This document shows, in pieces, positions 26,602 through 35,222 of a stretch of DNA of 64,000 nt (position 1 is its first letter; each line of letters begins with the position of its first letter). This DNA comes from Spirosoma agri (GTDB lineage: Bacteria; Bacteroidota; Bacteroidia; Cytophagales; Spirosomataceae). The notes below the pieces were generated by a model. It saw nothing but the letters and a program-made list of their open reading frames with translations. It ran no database searches and was not told the origin of the DNA. The DNA lies in the NCBI RefSeq assembly GCF_010747415.1, contig NZ_JAAGNZ010000001.1:1178001-1242000 (forward strand), written 5' to 3'. The position numbers were made by a program, and so were the translations under genes.

Positions 26602-26923
26602 TCGTTGCAAGCTCGGAATCGGATAGGAGCTATCCGTATAACTACTTAGTCGTGCTTGTAAGAACCTGCGAACACGAATCGGGCAGGTAATCAAAAAAGT
26701 AAAGATTGGCATAGATGTATTTTATTAAAAAGTAGGCCAAAAGTAAGTAACTGTACGTCCGCCATTCCTACCCATTTGGGTAGTTTTGAGTCGATGAGGC
26801 ACAATTCTCCCTGATTTGATAGGTTTTCTGAGGCAAAAACGGATTTGTCGGATTCGCGGTAGCACGTGTGATTGCCGGAAGCCATACCGCAAGCAACTCG
26901 TGAGGAATTACTGAAAAATAAAA
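26602..26923. other. Upstream region of the metallopeptidase
   Basis: Holds the palindromic box at 26768-26783 and an AT-rich promoter-like stretch (26690-26750). The part from 26790 to 26923 shows no gene or strong structure. Confidence 0.4.
26768..26783. promoter_or_regulatory. Palindromic box CTACCCA-N2-TGGGTAG
   Basis: CTACCCATTTGGGTAG has the same 7-bp arms and 2-nt centre as the core of the 36-bp palindrome at the LuxR gene, followed by the same TTT. It lies 56 bases before the longer possible start and 167 before the preferred start of the metallopeptidase (minus strand), a sensible operator position. Confidence 0.55.
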
Positions 26924-26949
26924 GCCCCGGCTATTGTAATAGCCGGGGC
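26924..26949 (-). terminator. Terminator of the M61 peptidase gene
   Basis: GCCCCGGCTATT (26924-26935) and AATAGCCGGGGC (26938-26949) are perfect arms around a 2-nt centre. The A-rich left flank gives a U-run in minus-strand RNA. Confidence 0.85.
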
Positions 26950-26977
26950 AGTGTGTCGTGATGTTGGTTTGTTGATT

Positions 26978-28774
26978 CTACGAATTTTTCTGCCAGCGTT
27001 CGCGCAGTTGAATCTGCTGCGGGTTGGCTTGCGGATCAGGCTCAAACACGTATCGATTTACTTCGTCTATCTCCTGCATAGTCGCTTTGATCGGTACAGG
27101 CTGGCCATTGCGCCGAACCGTAATTTCATACGGATCGCCTGCTTTGAGGCCACGGATCTGCTCCCGAACGATCGAGATCGTCGACTTATCGATAGCTTGC
27201 TGATTAAAACTGATTAACTCATCATTTTCCTGAACACCTGCCTGGCTTAATGGGCTGGTTACCTGTTTCAGGCGAATCGTGTCGTTTGCCTGAACGAGCC
27301 TCATGCCCAGAGATGGCAGTTTCTTGCCTGATGCAACGGCTGGTTTGTACAGAATTCCAATCTTACCGAAATACTCCTGAAGCGGCAGATGCTCGGCACT
27401 CTTGACGTACCGATCGAAGAAATCGGCAATTTCGGGGTAGGTCTTTTGCGCAAAAATGTCGAAGAACTCTTTCTCCGGAAAGGGCCGGTTCGGACCGTAG
27501 GTTTTGGTCAGCTCATTGATCACCTCACGCAGACCGCGCTGCCCGCCAGATAACTCCAACAGGCGAATGTCCAGCAGACCCGCTACCAAGGCACCCCGGT
27601 TATAAATATTGCCATACTGTTTCTGGCCTTCGGGCGTGTAACAGGTCAGGGCCAGTTTCTGCAAGCTGTAGGTCGTGTCGAGCTGCTGATCGATTTTAAC
27701 TTTCTGGCTCAGTTCGGTGCAGTAAGCCGATAAATCCGTCAGGCCACCCCGTAGTCGCATGGCTCCGTTAGCCCATTCGGTTACGCCTTCGTATAGCCAC
27801 AAATGTTGGGATGGGGTAGGGGTAACGAAATTGAACTGCTGGATAAGCTCGCTGTGGATATTCAATGGAGTGACCACGTGGAAGAATTCGTGGGCGGCAA
27901 TCGACGTAACCGTTTCGGCCAGTCGCGGAGAAAAGGGTGTTTCCTTAAAGATGTATTCCGAGCTATACGAATGCTCCCAGGCCCCCCAACTCTCGTCTTC
28001 GAAATGGTATAAAAAAGTGTATCGTTTTACCGGCAGTTGTTTCAGGAATTTTGCGGCTGCCTGAAGCATCGACTGCATGCTGTTGAGTAATTGCTGAGAC
28101 GTTACCTGATCGGTTTTTGAGTACGTGTACATCTCGATGGCGGCTCCGCCAATGGTCGTTTCGGCGCGGGTCAGTCGACCCAGCAAAATCGGCGAATCAA
28201 CGATCCGGTCGTAACTGTCGGCCAGAAAATAGCCATCCTTATTCTTTTCCAGCGCCGTACCGACTGTCCATTCCATCGGGTAGTTGATCTTCACCGCCAG
28301 CGGAGTTGCCTGCATACCCTGTGGAAAGCCAAACACGCCTTGTCCATTGATGAGTGCATGATCTTTCTCGATGGATGTGCCACACATGCGGTAGATAACG
28401 TCCTGCTTAACGGGCGTATCCCAGGTTTCGGCTATCTGATAGGTAATCTGGCGTAATTGAGCGGGTTGCTGGATTTTCCACTGATTCGTTGACATCTGCT
28501 GCGTTGCCAGCTCATTGCCTTTTTTATCGAATGCTTTGAACGAGCGGACGAAACGTCCGATATCCATGACTTGATAGGTGCCTGGTGCTGTCGATGCAAA
28601 CTGATAGACCGCATTTTCGGGTTTCAGACCGTCAACGTGGAGCGTTACCTTAAACTGGTCATCGGCCCGGTTGGTTAGGTCAATATCATAGACCAGCGGG
28701 GCTGGACCGGCTGCCCACAACGGTGTTGCCATAGAACAGCAAGCCAATAGTGCGCCCCAAACAAAGTTGTTCAT
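26978..28774 (-). CDS. M61 family metallopeptidase with PDZ domain
   Basis: 598 residues with a signal peptide (1-21, ending LWAAG). An N-terminal beta domain (about 25-190) precedes the zinc peptidase domain with HEFFH at residues 295-299 and the second-site segment LWLYEGVTEWA about 30 residues on, where the conserved Glu of M61 glycyl-aminopeptidase-like enzymes is seen. A PDZ domain occupies about 490-575 (PLSQAGVQENDELISFNQQ). It probably trims peptides in the periplasm. It is a single gene with its own terminator. Confidence 0.88.
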   Translation of the reverse strand: MNNFVWGALLACCSMATPLWAAGPAPLVYDIDLTNRADDQFKVTLHVDGLKPENAVYQFASTAPGTYQVMDIGRFVRSFKAFDKKGNELATQQMSTNQWKIQQPAQLRQITYQIAETWDTPVKQDVIYRMCGTSIEKDHALINGQGVFGFPQGMQATPLAVKINYPMEWTVGTALEKNKDGYFLADSYDRIVDSPILLGRLTRAETTIGGAAIEMYTYSKTDQVTSQQLLNSMQSMLQAAAKFLKQLPVKRYTFLYHFEDESWGAWEHSYSSEYIFKETPFSPRLAETVTSIAAHEFFHVVTPLNIHSELIQQFNFVTPTPSQHLWLYEGVTEWANGAMRLRGGLTDLSAYCTELSQKVKIDQQLDTTYSLQKLALTCYTPEGQKQYGNIYNRGALVAGLLDIRLLELSGGQRGLREVINELTKTYGPNRPFPEKEFFDIFAQKTYPEIADFFDRYVKSAEHLPLQEYFGKIGILYKPAVASGKKLPSLGMRLVQANDTIRLKQVTSPLSQAGVQENDELISFNQQAIDKSTISIVREQIRGLKAGDPYEITVRRNGQPVPIKATMQEIDEVNRYVFEPDPQANPQQIQLRERWQKNS

Positions 28775-28929
28775 ACTATGTGTGAAAAAAGTAAACGAAT
28801 GCCTAAACAGGTAAGTGATCAGTAAATTTACGTAATCTTTCGAGCCTACGCCTAAAAACTGGGATGAGAGGAGTGTCGGCTGGATTTATGGAGCGCCAGT
28901 CGAAAAGTTAGCTAGCTCTAAATACGAAA

Positions 28930-28948
28930 AGCCTCCATAGAAGAGGCT
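28930..28948 (-). terminator. Hairpin after ftsE
   Basis: AGCCTC (28930-28935) pairs with GAGGCT (28943-28948), with GAAAA-type sequence on the left giving U residues in minus-strand RNA. It lies 25 bases after the ftsE stop. Confidence 0.5.
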
Positions 28949-28972
28949 ATATAGCTGTAGAAACGAAGAAAA

Positions 28973-29653
28973 TTAGCCCCCCAGTTCGATAACCTGCCCA
29001 TCCTGACAGCGCAGCACGCGGGCCGGATACTTGTTGAGCAATTCGTAATTGTGGGTAGCCATGAGCACGGCTGTGCCAGCATTGTTGATGGCTTGAAAGA
29101 CTTTCATGATCTGGTCCGACACGGCTGGATCAAGATTGCCAGTCGGCTCATCGGCGATCAGCATCTGTGGTTCATTTAGCATGGCGCGGGCAACTACAAC
29201 CCGTTGCTGTTCGCCCCCCGAAAGCTGGTGGGGCATCTTCTTCTGAGCCGTTCCCAGACCAACCTGCATCAACACATCTGCGATACGATTATTCATCTCC
29301 GCCTTACTCGACCAGCCCGTTGCTTTCAGAACGAACCGCAAATTTTCTTCGACCGTGCGATCAGAGAATAGTTGGAAATCCTGAAACACGATGCCGATTT
29401 TACGACGTAAGAACGGTACGTCGCGGGGTTTTAGCTTTTCCAGCGGGTAACCGGCAACAAAACCTTTACCGCTCTGGAGCCACAGATCGGCGTACAACGT
29501 TTTCAGCAATGAAGTTTTCCCGCTACCCGTTCGCCCGATCAGATAAGCAAAATCGCCTTTGTTTATCTGAAACGACACATCGCCCAAAATCAGCTTACTG
29601 CCCTGATAAATGTCCGCGTGGTCTAGACTAAGAACGGGTTCGGTAGAAAACAT
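28973..29653 (-). CDS. ftsE: FtsE-like cell division ABC ATPase
   Basis: 226 residues from the ATG at 29653 ([13 protein letters not shown]); an earlier in-frame ATG adds 11 unlikely residues. All ABC motifs are present: Walker [11 protein letters not shown]-loop FQDFQLF, signature [15 protein letters not shown], Walker [14 protein letters not shown]-loop ATHNYE. The short single-domain form and the [14 protein letters not shown] wording fit FtsE, which with the membrane protein FtsX couples division to peptidoglycan hydrolases. No ftsX is in the window, so LolD-like export is an alternative. Confidence 0.83.
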   Translation of the reverse strand: MFSTEPVLSLDHADIYQGSKLILGDVSFQINKGDFAYLIGRTGSGKTSLLKTLYADLWLQSGKGFVAGYPLEKLKPRDVPFLRRKIGIVFQDFQLFSDRTVEENLRFVLKATGWSSKAEMNNRIADVLMQVGLGTAQKKMPHQLSGGEQQRVVVARAMLNEPQMLIADEPTGNLDPAVSDQIMKVFQAINNAGTAVLMATHNYELLNKYPARVLRCQDGQVIELGG

Positions 29654-29672
29654 AAATTTACTTGTTAATGAA

Positions 29673-29722
29673 CAGTCATCAGTCACTGATGAGTCTTTCT
29701 AGACAACAACGACTGATGACTG
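29673..29722 (-). terminator. Inverted repeat between fsa and ftsE
   Basis: CAGTCATCAGTC (29673-29684) and GACTGATGACTG (29711-29722) are perfect 12-bp arms with a 26-nt loop. The left arm also forms an alternative hairpin, ATCAGT C ACTGAT. It follows the fsa stop on the minus strand by 12 bases, so it is a possible terminator or attenuator in front of ftsE. Confidence 0.5.
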
Positions 29723-29734
29723 CTCACTAGTTTG

Positions 29735-30403
29735 TTACTTTTTAACCGGTAAATTGGCTTTCTCGTGATCAGCCAGGAATTTAGCCAGACCACTATCCGT
29801 AAGCGGATGGTTGAGCAACATTTTGATAACGCTTAACGGAGCGGTCATCACATCAGCGCCAATTTCAGCACACTTGATCACGTGAATTGGGTGACGTACC
29901 GAAGCGGCCAGTACTTCGGTGGTGAAACCGTAGTTAGAGAAAATGGTTACGATCTGTTCGATCAGTTCCATACCGTCGGTTGAGATATCGTCTAACCGGC
30001 CAACGAATGGCGATACGAACGAAGCACCCGCTTTAGCGGCTACCAGTGCCTGACCAGCTGAGAAAATAAGGGTACAGTTCGTGCGAATGCCTTTTTCAGA
30101 GAAGTATTTGATTGCTTTGATACCATCAGCAGTCATTGGCACTTTAACAACGATATTTTCGTCGAGTTCAGCTAGTTCGTCGCCTTCTTTGATCATCTCG
30201 TCGTATTTGATCGAGATAACTTCCGCGCTGACATCACCTTCCACGATTTCGCAGATCTGCTTGTAGTGACGCATTACGTTGTCTTTGCCCGTAATGCCCT
30301 CTTTCGCCATCAGCGATGGGTTGGTGGTAACGCCGTCGAGTACGCCCATCTCCTGAGCCTCGCGAATGTCGGCCAGATTGGCCGTGTCAATGAAAAACTT
30401 CAT
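29735..30403 (-). CDS. fsa: Transaldolase / fructose-6-phosphate aldolase-like protein
   Basis: 222 residues, the length of the short FSA/TalC class rather than the roughly 320-residue classical transaldolase. [20 protein letters not shown] and the Schiff-base Lys87 in VVKVPMT are all visible, with [12 protein letters not shown] and SVRHPIHV later. The family catalyses transaldolase or fructose-6-phosphate aldolase chemistry in the pentose phosphate pathway. Which of the two applies here cannot be decided by eye. Confidence 0.88.
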   Translation of the reverse strand: MKFFIDTANLADIREAQEMGVLDGVTTNPSLMAKEGITGKDNVMRHYKQICEIVEGDVSAEVISIKYDEMIKEGDELAELDENIVVKVPMTADGIKAIKYFSEKGIRTNCTLIFSAGQALVAAKAGASFVSPFVGRLDDISTDGMELIEQIVTIFSNYGFTTEVLAASVRHPIHVIKCAEIGADVMTAPLSVIKMLLNHPLTDSGLAKFLADHEKANLPVKK

Positions 30404-30483
30404 AGTTAAATTAAATTAATTAGGTCGGTAAGTTGGCAAGCCCGAAAGCTAACAAGCAACAAATGCCTAAAAGACACACAGAC

Positions 30484-31650
30484 TTAGTAACTTACTGACC
30501 TACTGATTAGGTTCGTACCGTTTTGAATTTTGCAGACGTGAAGGTACGTATCTTTACCCGTTCTGACTTTATATTGTTTAGTAATCAGGTGTGTAAAATC
30601 ATCGAGCGCATTTTCGTAGACCAGATTGATCGTACAGCCGCCAAAGCCTCCTCCCATCATTCGGGCACCCAGCACGCCGGGATGGTCGCGGGCAATATCA
30701 ACCAGCGTGTCCAGTTCAGGACAACTCACTTCATACCAATGGCTTAAGCCTTCGTGCGAACCGTACATGAGCTGCCCAAACGCACGGATGTCATTCGCTT
30801 CCAAAGCCGCCACGCCATCGAGCAGACGCTGGTTTTCCTGAACCACGTACGCACACCGCCGATAGATGAGCGGCTGGGCATGTTTCAGATGCGTGTCGAG
30901 CATGACCATCGTCACATCGCGCAAGCTGTGGATTTCAGGGTAAAACGTTTTCAGAAACCGAACACCTGCTTCACATTCGGCCCGGCGCGTGTTGTATTCC
31001 GACGTCACCAACGAATGCTTAACCCGCGAGTCGCAGAGAACGATGCTGATGCCGTCCATTTGCAGGGGCGCGTAGGCATACTCCAGTGAGCGGCAGTCCA
31101 GTTTAATAACGTGATTGGCCTTGCCCATCATGCTGGCGAACATATCCATGATGCCGACTTTGGCCCCCACAAAATCGTTTTCGGCCCGTTGCGACATTTT
31201 CAGCATCGCTATCCGATCCAGACCCAGCCCAAATAACTCATTGAGCGCAAAGCCAACACCATTTTCGAGCGCTGCCGACGACGACAGCCCTGCCCCCATT
31301 GGAATGGTGCCGCCAAAAACGCAGTTGAACCCTTTGATCGGTTGGCCCGCCAATCGGAACTGAGCGGCTACGCCCAGCAGATAATCGGCCCAGGTATGCG
31401 TTGGTAGAAGATCGTTTAATGTACCCTGATACGTTTTGTTCAGGTCGTAGGCTACGAAGTGAAGTTCATCGTCGGTACGGGGACCAACGGCCAGATAAAT
31501 CGCTTTATCGATGGCAGCCGGCAGTACGAACCCTTCGTTATAGTCAGTGTGTTCGCCGATCAGATTAACACGGCCAGGGGAACAGATCAGGAGCGGATCA
31601 GAATGAAACGCGTCCTGAAACGACGCGGTAAGTTGATTGAGCAGATCCAT
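30484..31650 (-). CDS. galK: Galactokinase
   Basis: 388 residues, full length for a GHMP-family galactokinase. The substrate signature GRVNLIGEHTDYNEG (about residue 27), the ATP loop PMGAGLSSSAALE (about 118) and the C-terminal GARMMGGGFGGCTINL (about 338) are all intact. It phosphorylates galactose at C1 in the Leloir pathway. galT and galE are not nearby; the divergent TPR lipoprotein and SRP RNA lie upstream. Confidence 0.94.
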   Translation of the reverse strand: MDLLNQLTASFQDAFHSDPLLICSPGRVNLIGEHTDYNEGFVLPAAIDKAIYLAVGPRTDDELHFVAYDLNKTYQGTLNDLLPTHTWADYLLGVAAQFRLAGQPIKGFNCVFGGTIPMGAGLSSSAALENGVGFALNELFGLGLDRIAMLKMSQRAENDFVGAKVGIMDMFASMMGKANHVIKLDCRSLEYAYAPLQMDGISIVLCDSRVKHSLVTSEYNTRRAECEAGVRFLKTFYPEIHSLRDVTMVMLDTHLKHAQPLIYRRCAYVVQENQRLLDGVAALEANDIRAFGQLMYGSHEGLSHWYEVSCPELDTLVDIARDHPGVLGARMMGGGFGGCTINLVYENALDDFTHLITKQYKVRTGKDTYLHVCKIQNGTNLISRSVSY

Positions 31651-31758
31651 GTTGGGTTCAAGGAATTAAGCGGTCTGATACAGCTACCCCGCATAATCCG
31701 CTAAACAAATGAATTGTTTCCGTAAAACCAGTATGGCAACCGATCGGAAATAAAAAAT

Positions 31759-31848
31759 GGCAAACCAATGTCTCACCGCTACGACCACCTACCCTTGCTT
31801 CGGTCAAGACCTGGGGGATTCAGCAGGAGCTGGTAGCACCGATTTGCC
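31759..31848 (-). ncRNA. ffs: Small signal recognition particle RNA (4.5S)
   Basis: Read on the minus strand, the centre has the SRP core wording CCAGGTC ... GAAGCAAGGGTAGG, and the ends GGCAAATC / GGTTTGCC pair to close a rod-like hairpin (31841-31848 with 31759-31766), followed by ATTTTTTATTT as a terminator. About 90 nt is right for the small bacterial form. The apical six bases between GGTC and GAAGCA are TTGACC, where most bacteria have CGGAAG with a GGAA tetraloop. Ends are approximate. It binds Ffh to target membrane proteins. Confidence 0.82.
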
Positions 31849-31920
31849 GATGCAAAGTTAAGCAATTGTTCGTCAAACGACCAAATTTCGCCCGTACCTT
31901 TACGTCAAAATAGATGAGTG

Positions 31921-32640
31921 ATGAAGAGTTATTTTTATAGTTTTTTTTGTACGCTGTTCATTATCAGCGCTTGTAGTTCGGCAGACAAACAGATCGAACA
32001 GGGACGAGATTATTTAAAACAGGGTAAATTTCGGGAAGCAATACAGGTTTTGAACCAGGCTGTCGAGTCTGATGCCGACAATGCCGAGGCATTCAACTCA
32101 CGCGGTGTCGCTTATTTTGAACTGAAAGAATACGCCAATGCGACACTGGATTATGATCAGGCAATTAAAATCGAGCCCGGTTTTTATCGGCCTTACTACA
32201 ACCGGGCACTGCTCAAAGTGGCACAGAATGACCTTACGGGAGCGGTGAAAGATTATTCGGATGCGATTCGGCTGGCACCCGATACGAGTCGTACCATCAG
32301 TGCTGAAATCTTTCTGAACCGGGGGCAGTTATTTGCGGCCCAGGGACAGATTCAGCCAGCTATGACCGATTTTTCACAGGCTATTTCGTTAGATCCGAAG
32401 AATGCGCTGGCTTTGTACAATCGGGGTAATCTCCGTTTTCAGCAAAAGGACCTTAAAGGAGCAACGACTGATTTCCAGCAGGCTGTGCAGGCCGACACGA
32501 AGTTTGGGAAGGCCTTCTACGGATTAGGTATCGCCCAGATCCTGCAAAACGAGCGGGAAGGCGGTTGCCTGAGTCTGAAACAGGCTCAGAATCTGGGCTA
32601 TGCTGATGCCGCTAACGCCGTAGCCGAATACTGCCGGTAA
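31921..32640 (+). CDS. TPR-repeat lipoprotein
   Basis: 239 residues from the ATG at 31921 (a GTG one codon earlier is possible). The N-terminus MKSYFYSFFCTLFIISAC is a lipoprotein signal with the lipobox ISAC. About five TPR units follow (for example AEAFNSRGVAYFELKEYANA, ALALYNRGNLRFQQKDLKGA). It is probably anchored in the periplasmic membrane face as a scaffold; partners are unknown. TACCTTTA at 31895-31902 resembles a -7 box. Confidence 0.85.
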   Translation: MKSYFYSFFCTLFIISACSSADKQIEQGRDYLKQGKFREAIQVLNQAVESDADNAEAFNSRGVAYFELKEYANATLDYDQAIKIEPGFYRPYYNRALLKVAQNDLTGAVKDYSDAIRLAPDTSRTISAEIFLNRGQLFAAQGQIQPAMTDFSQAISLDPKNALALYNRGNLRFQQKDLKGATTDFQQAVQADTKFGKAFYGLGIAQILQNEREGGCLSLKQAQNLGYADAANAVAEYCR

Positions 32641-32648
32641 GGAGCGTA

Positions 32649-32678
32649 TGCTGGCGTATCGACCTCGTTCAGCCAGCA
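32649..32678 (+). terminator. Weak hairpin after the TPR lipoprotein
   Basis: TGCTGGC (32649-32655) pairs with GCCAGCA (32672-32678), 9 bases after the stop. No U-run follows, so termination is uncertain. Confidence 0.35.
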
Positions 32679-32804
32679 CTTATCCGTAAGATGCGAATGG
32701 AATGATCGTCAATTATGTTGTGTGAGCAGATTTCGTAGCTAATGTCAGGAAACTGACTGGTACGTGACTGTTTTCTCGAAGTATCCAAATCATTATCCGA
32801 CCTC

Positions 32805-33158
32805 ATGCGTAAAGTGCTTTCAATTGTTTTTGGACTGCTTTTTGTTCTGTTTGCCGCTTTTCAATATAACGATCCGGACCCGGAAGTGTGGATTCCTATC
32901 TATGGATTCGCGGCTATGGCTTGTTTCATGGCCTACGTAGGGCTGGCACGCTGGTGGTTTCTGGTGGCCATGGCAATCATGTATGTGGTTGCGGCTACTT
33001 ACCAGTGGCCCCCCGTTTTCGAAGGATTCATGTTCAGTGAAACGGGCATGCGAAGTCTGAACATCGAACTGGCGCGTGAGGCCGGTGGACTGGCCATCTG
33101 CGCAGTCGTGATGCTGGTGCTGGCTGTACTGTCACGTCAACCCGTTTCTCGCGCATGA
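32805..33158 (+). CDS. TMEM220-family membrane protein
   Basis: 117 residues with about four membrane segments. The N-terminal LFAAFQYNDPDPEVWIPIYG is the recognisable TMEM220-type motif. Function is unknown in bacteria. The stop overlaps the ATG of the HMG-CoA lyase gene by 4 bases (ATGA), so the two are translationally coupled. Confidence 0.78.
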   Translation: MRKVLSIVFGLLFVLFAAFQYNDPDPEVWIPIYGFAAMACFMAYVGLARWWFLVAMAIMYVVAATYQWPPVFEGFMFSETGMRSLNIELAREAGGLAICAVVMLVLAVLSRQPVSRA

Positions 33159-34000
33159 AACTCATCGAATGTCCCCGTGATGCGATGCAGGGGCTTACGC
33201 ATTTTGTGCCGACGGATCTGAAAATCAGGTATCTAAATGCCCTGTTGCAGGTTGGTTTCGACACGCTCGATTTCGGCAGTTTCGTATCGCCCAGGGCTAT
33301 TCCTCAACTGCGCGATACGGCCGAGGTACTGGCTGGACTGGAGCTGGATGATACCCGAACGAAACTGCTGGCTATCGTCGCCAATGTCAGAGGAGCTGAA
33401 CAGGCCAGTGCTTTTTCGGCCATTCAGTACATTGGGTTTCCGCTTTCGGTATCCGAAACGTTCCAGCAGCGAAATACGAATAAGTCCATTGCGCAGGCGT
33501 TTGAGGAAGTAGACGAAATTCAAAAGCTTTGCATAGAGGGTGAAAAGCAACTGGTTATCTACCTCTCGATGGGTTTCGGAAATCCCTACGGTGATCCGTA
33601 TAGCCCCGATCTGATCAGTGATTTTACGGGAGAGCTGGTCGATATGGGCGTTCAGATCATTGCGCCTTCCGATACGGTAGGTTCATCGACGCCGGCGCAC
33701 ATCGAAACGCTATTTGAGCAACTTATAGCCACTTTCCCGACCGTCGAGTTTGGGGCTCACCTACACGCCCGACCGGGTGAAGGGCCTGCCAAAGTACTAG
33801 CTGCTTATCGGGCAGGCGTTCGGCGTATCGATGGGGCACTGCGCGGTTTTGGCGGCTGTCCAATGGCGGCCGACGATCTTACGGGAAACATTCCGATGGA
33901 AGATGTCGTCGAAACGCTTACGAATCAGGGCGTTTCCCTTCATCTCAACCAGGCTGCCCTTCAGAAAGCACTGGCTTTGTCAGCCGGCGTGTTTATGTGA
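33155..34000 (+). CDS. mvaB: Hydroxymethylglutaryl-CoA lyase
   Basis: 281 residues, TIM-barrel HMGL family. The start LIECPRDAMQGL carries the conserved Arg/Asp catalytic pair. FGAHLHARPGEG supplies the two metal-binding His residues, and GGCPMAADDLTGNIPMED is the family signature with the catalytic Cys. It splits HMG-CoA to acetoacetate and acetyl-CoA at the end of leucine breakdown. It is translationally coupled to the upstream membrane gene. Confidence 0.9.
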   Translation: MKLIECPRDAMQGLTHFVPTDLKIRYLNALLQVGFDTLDFGSFVSPRAIPQLRDTAEVLAGLELDDTRTKLLAIVANVRGAEQASAFSAIQYIGFPLSVSETFQQRNTNKSIAQAFEEVDEIQKLCIEGEKQLVIYLSMGFGNPYGDPYSPDLISDFTGELVDMGVQIIAPSDTVGSSTPAHIETLFEQLIATFPTVEFGAHLHARPGEGPAKVLAAYRAGVRRIDGALRGFGGCPMAADDLTGNIPMEDVVETLTNQGVSLHLNQAALQKALALSAGVFM

Positions 34001-34003
34001 ATC

Positions 34004-34079
34004 TGCTGGCAGAGTGGTGTTCGATACGCCAAACGACCACTCTACAAGATATGGCATATCGAACACCACTCTGCCAGCA
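34004..34079. terminator. Long inverted repeat between convergent genes
   Basis: 28-bp arms at 34004-34031 and 34052-34079 with a single mismatch and a 20-nt loop. It starts 3 bases after the mvaB stop and ends 36 bases before the stop of the convergent gene. Inner ends read TCGATACGCCA / TGGCATATCGA. Probably a bidirectional terminator. Confidence 0.7.
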
Positions 34080-34114
34080 AACTCGTTTATACAGGCCCGC
34101 CCGCCTTGCGTTTA

Positions 34115-34639
34115 TTACATGAACATGGCCTGGATCTCTTCCTTGACGGATTTGAGTGCATCAGTAGTAGGCAGCCGGTCTTTCTGGATAATGCGTTCGA
34201 AAATACGCTTAGACAGATCGAGAGCCGGTGCGTCGGGTTGTGTATCGCCGGAGGCCTGATTGATGAGTGTCATCACGTCGTTCATCGCCGTCTGGACCTT
34301 ATCCCAAACAGCCTGACTCATGTAGACCTGCTGCGAGAGGTTGTGGTTGTATTCATCCCTGATTTCCTGTAAAAGCCGTTGCTGAAACTCAAGGGAGGTG
34401 GTGGCGGTTCCGCCCAGGCGCAACAGAAGATTGTTAGGGCTAATTCGCTCCAGAAACAACACCATCCGCTCGTAAGCCTGCAAACGTACAGGCACAACCG
34501 TTTCGGTATATCGGTTTTTAACATCGAAGCGATGGCGTTCTGCTTCACGCTCCAGCAGTAACTTGACCGTTACATACATGCCATACAGCACCAGACCGGC
34601 GGGTATAATTAATTTTAGAAAATCACTCAGCAACTCCAT
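34115..34639 (-). CDS. Membrane-anchored hypothetical protein
   Basis: 174 residues from the ATG at 34639 (MELLSDFLKL), preferred because it opens the single membrane helix (LIIPAGLVLYGMYVTVKLLL, about 9-28). The rest is helical and charged (RFDVKNRYTETVVPVRLQAYERMVLFLERI, then QEIRDEYNHNLSQQVYMS). This layout is a conserved Bacteroidetes protein of unknown function, as far as I recall. It is divergent from the HesB-like gene. Confidence 0.75.
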   Translation of the reverse strand: MELLSDFLKLIIPAGLVLYGMYVTVKLLLEREAERHRFDVKNRYTETVVPVRLQAYERMVLFLERISPNNLLLRLGGTATTSLEFQQRLLQEIRDEYNHNLSQQVYMSQAVWDKVQTAMNDVMTLINQASGDTQPDAPALDLSKRIFERIIQKDRLPTTDALKSVKEEIQAMFM

Positions 34640-34775
34640 ATACGGGAAAACGTTGTTTACGTAAAAAAAGGTAATTTTGAAAAAAGGGTTTATGGTTTTG
34701 TGCAATGGATCAGGGTAGGCAGATCGAACTGTTCACCCGAAACCAGACGCCAGAACTACAAACAACAACTAAATC

Positions 34776-35069
34776 ATGCTGGTACTCGATAATCCTGTCC
34801 GTGTTCGGCCCGAAGCGCGGCAGCAGTTACTGGACACATTACAGTCCAATAAAATTCCTGACGAATACGGTTTACGCATTGGTATTCGGGGTGGGGGCTG
34901 TGGCGCATCCTGGCTACTGGGTTTCGATATACCCGGCACTTCCGACGAAGTGTATAACGTTGAAGGGGTTCGCATCATTATTGATCGTAAGCATTTGTTG
35001 TATGTATTGGGGGCCGAAATTGGATACGAACCGGGTGGATTCACGGTCGACAAAGACCCGCCCGCTTAA
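34776..35069 (+). CDS. HesB/IscA-fold protein with a single cysteine
   Basis: 97 residues matching the A-type iron-sulphur carrier fold: VRPEARQQLLD, GLRIGIRGGGCGAS with Cys42, then DNA for GVRIIIDRKHLLYVLGAEI. Canonical IscA, SufA and ErpA have three Cys (one here plus a C-terminal CGCG-type pair). The C-terminal pair is absent, and the tail ends TVDKDPPA. It probably cannot carry a cluster in the usual way. No suf or isc genes are adjacent. Confidence 0.82.
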   Translation: MLVLDNPVRVRPEARQQLLDTLQSNKIPDEYGLRIGIRGGGCGASWLLGFDIPGTSDEVYNVEGVRIIIDRKHLLYVLGAEIGYEPGGFTVDKDPPA

Positions 35070-35222
35070 TGGTTACCAGGCGATCGTCAAGAACTAACAA
35101 ATTTGTTCGTGTAAGGGCCGGAAATAGCCCGTCATAAACCATCTGCTGTAGATTTTAGCCTGTTGCTGACCAAAATTGGCATGATTTTAGGTCAGTTTTG
35201 ACCAAACCCTCCCACCGGGATC

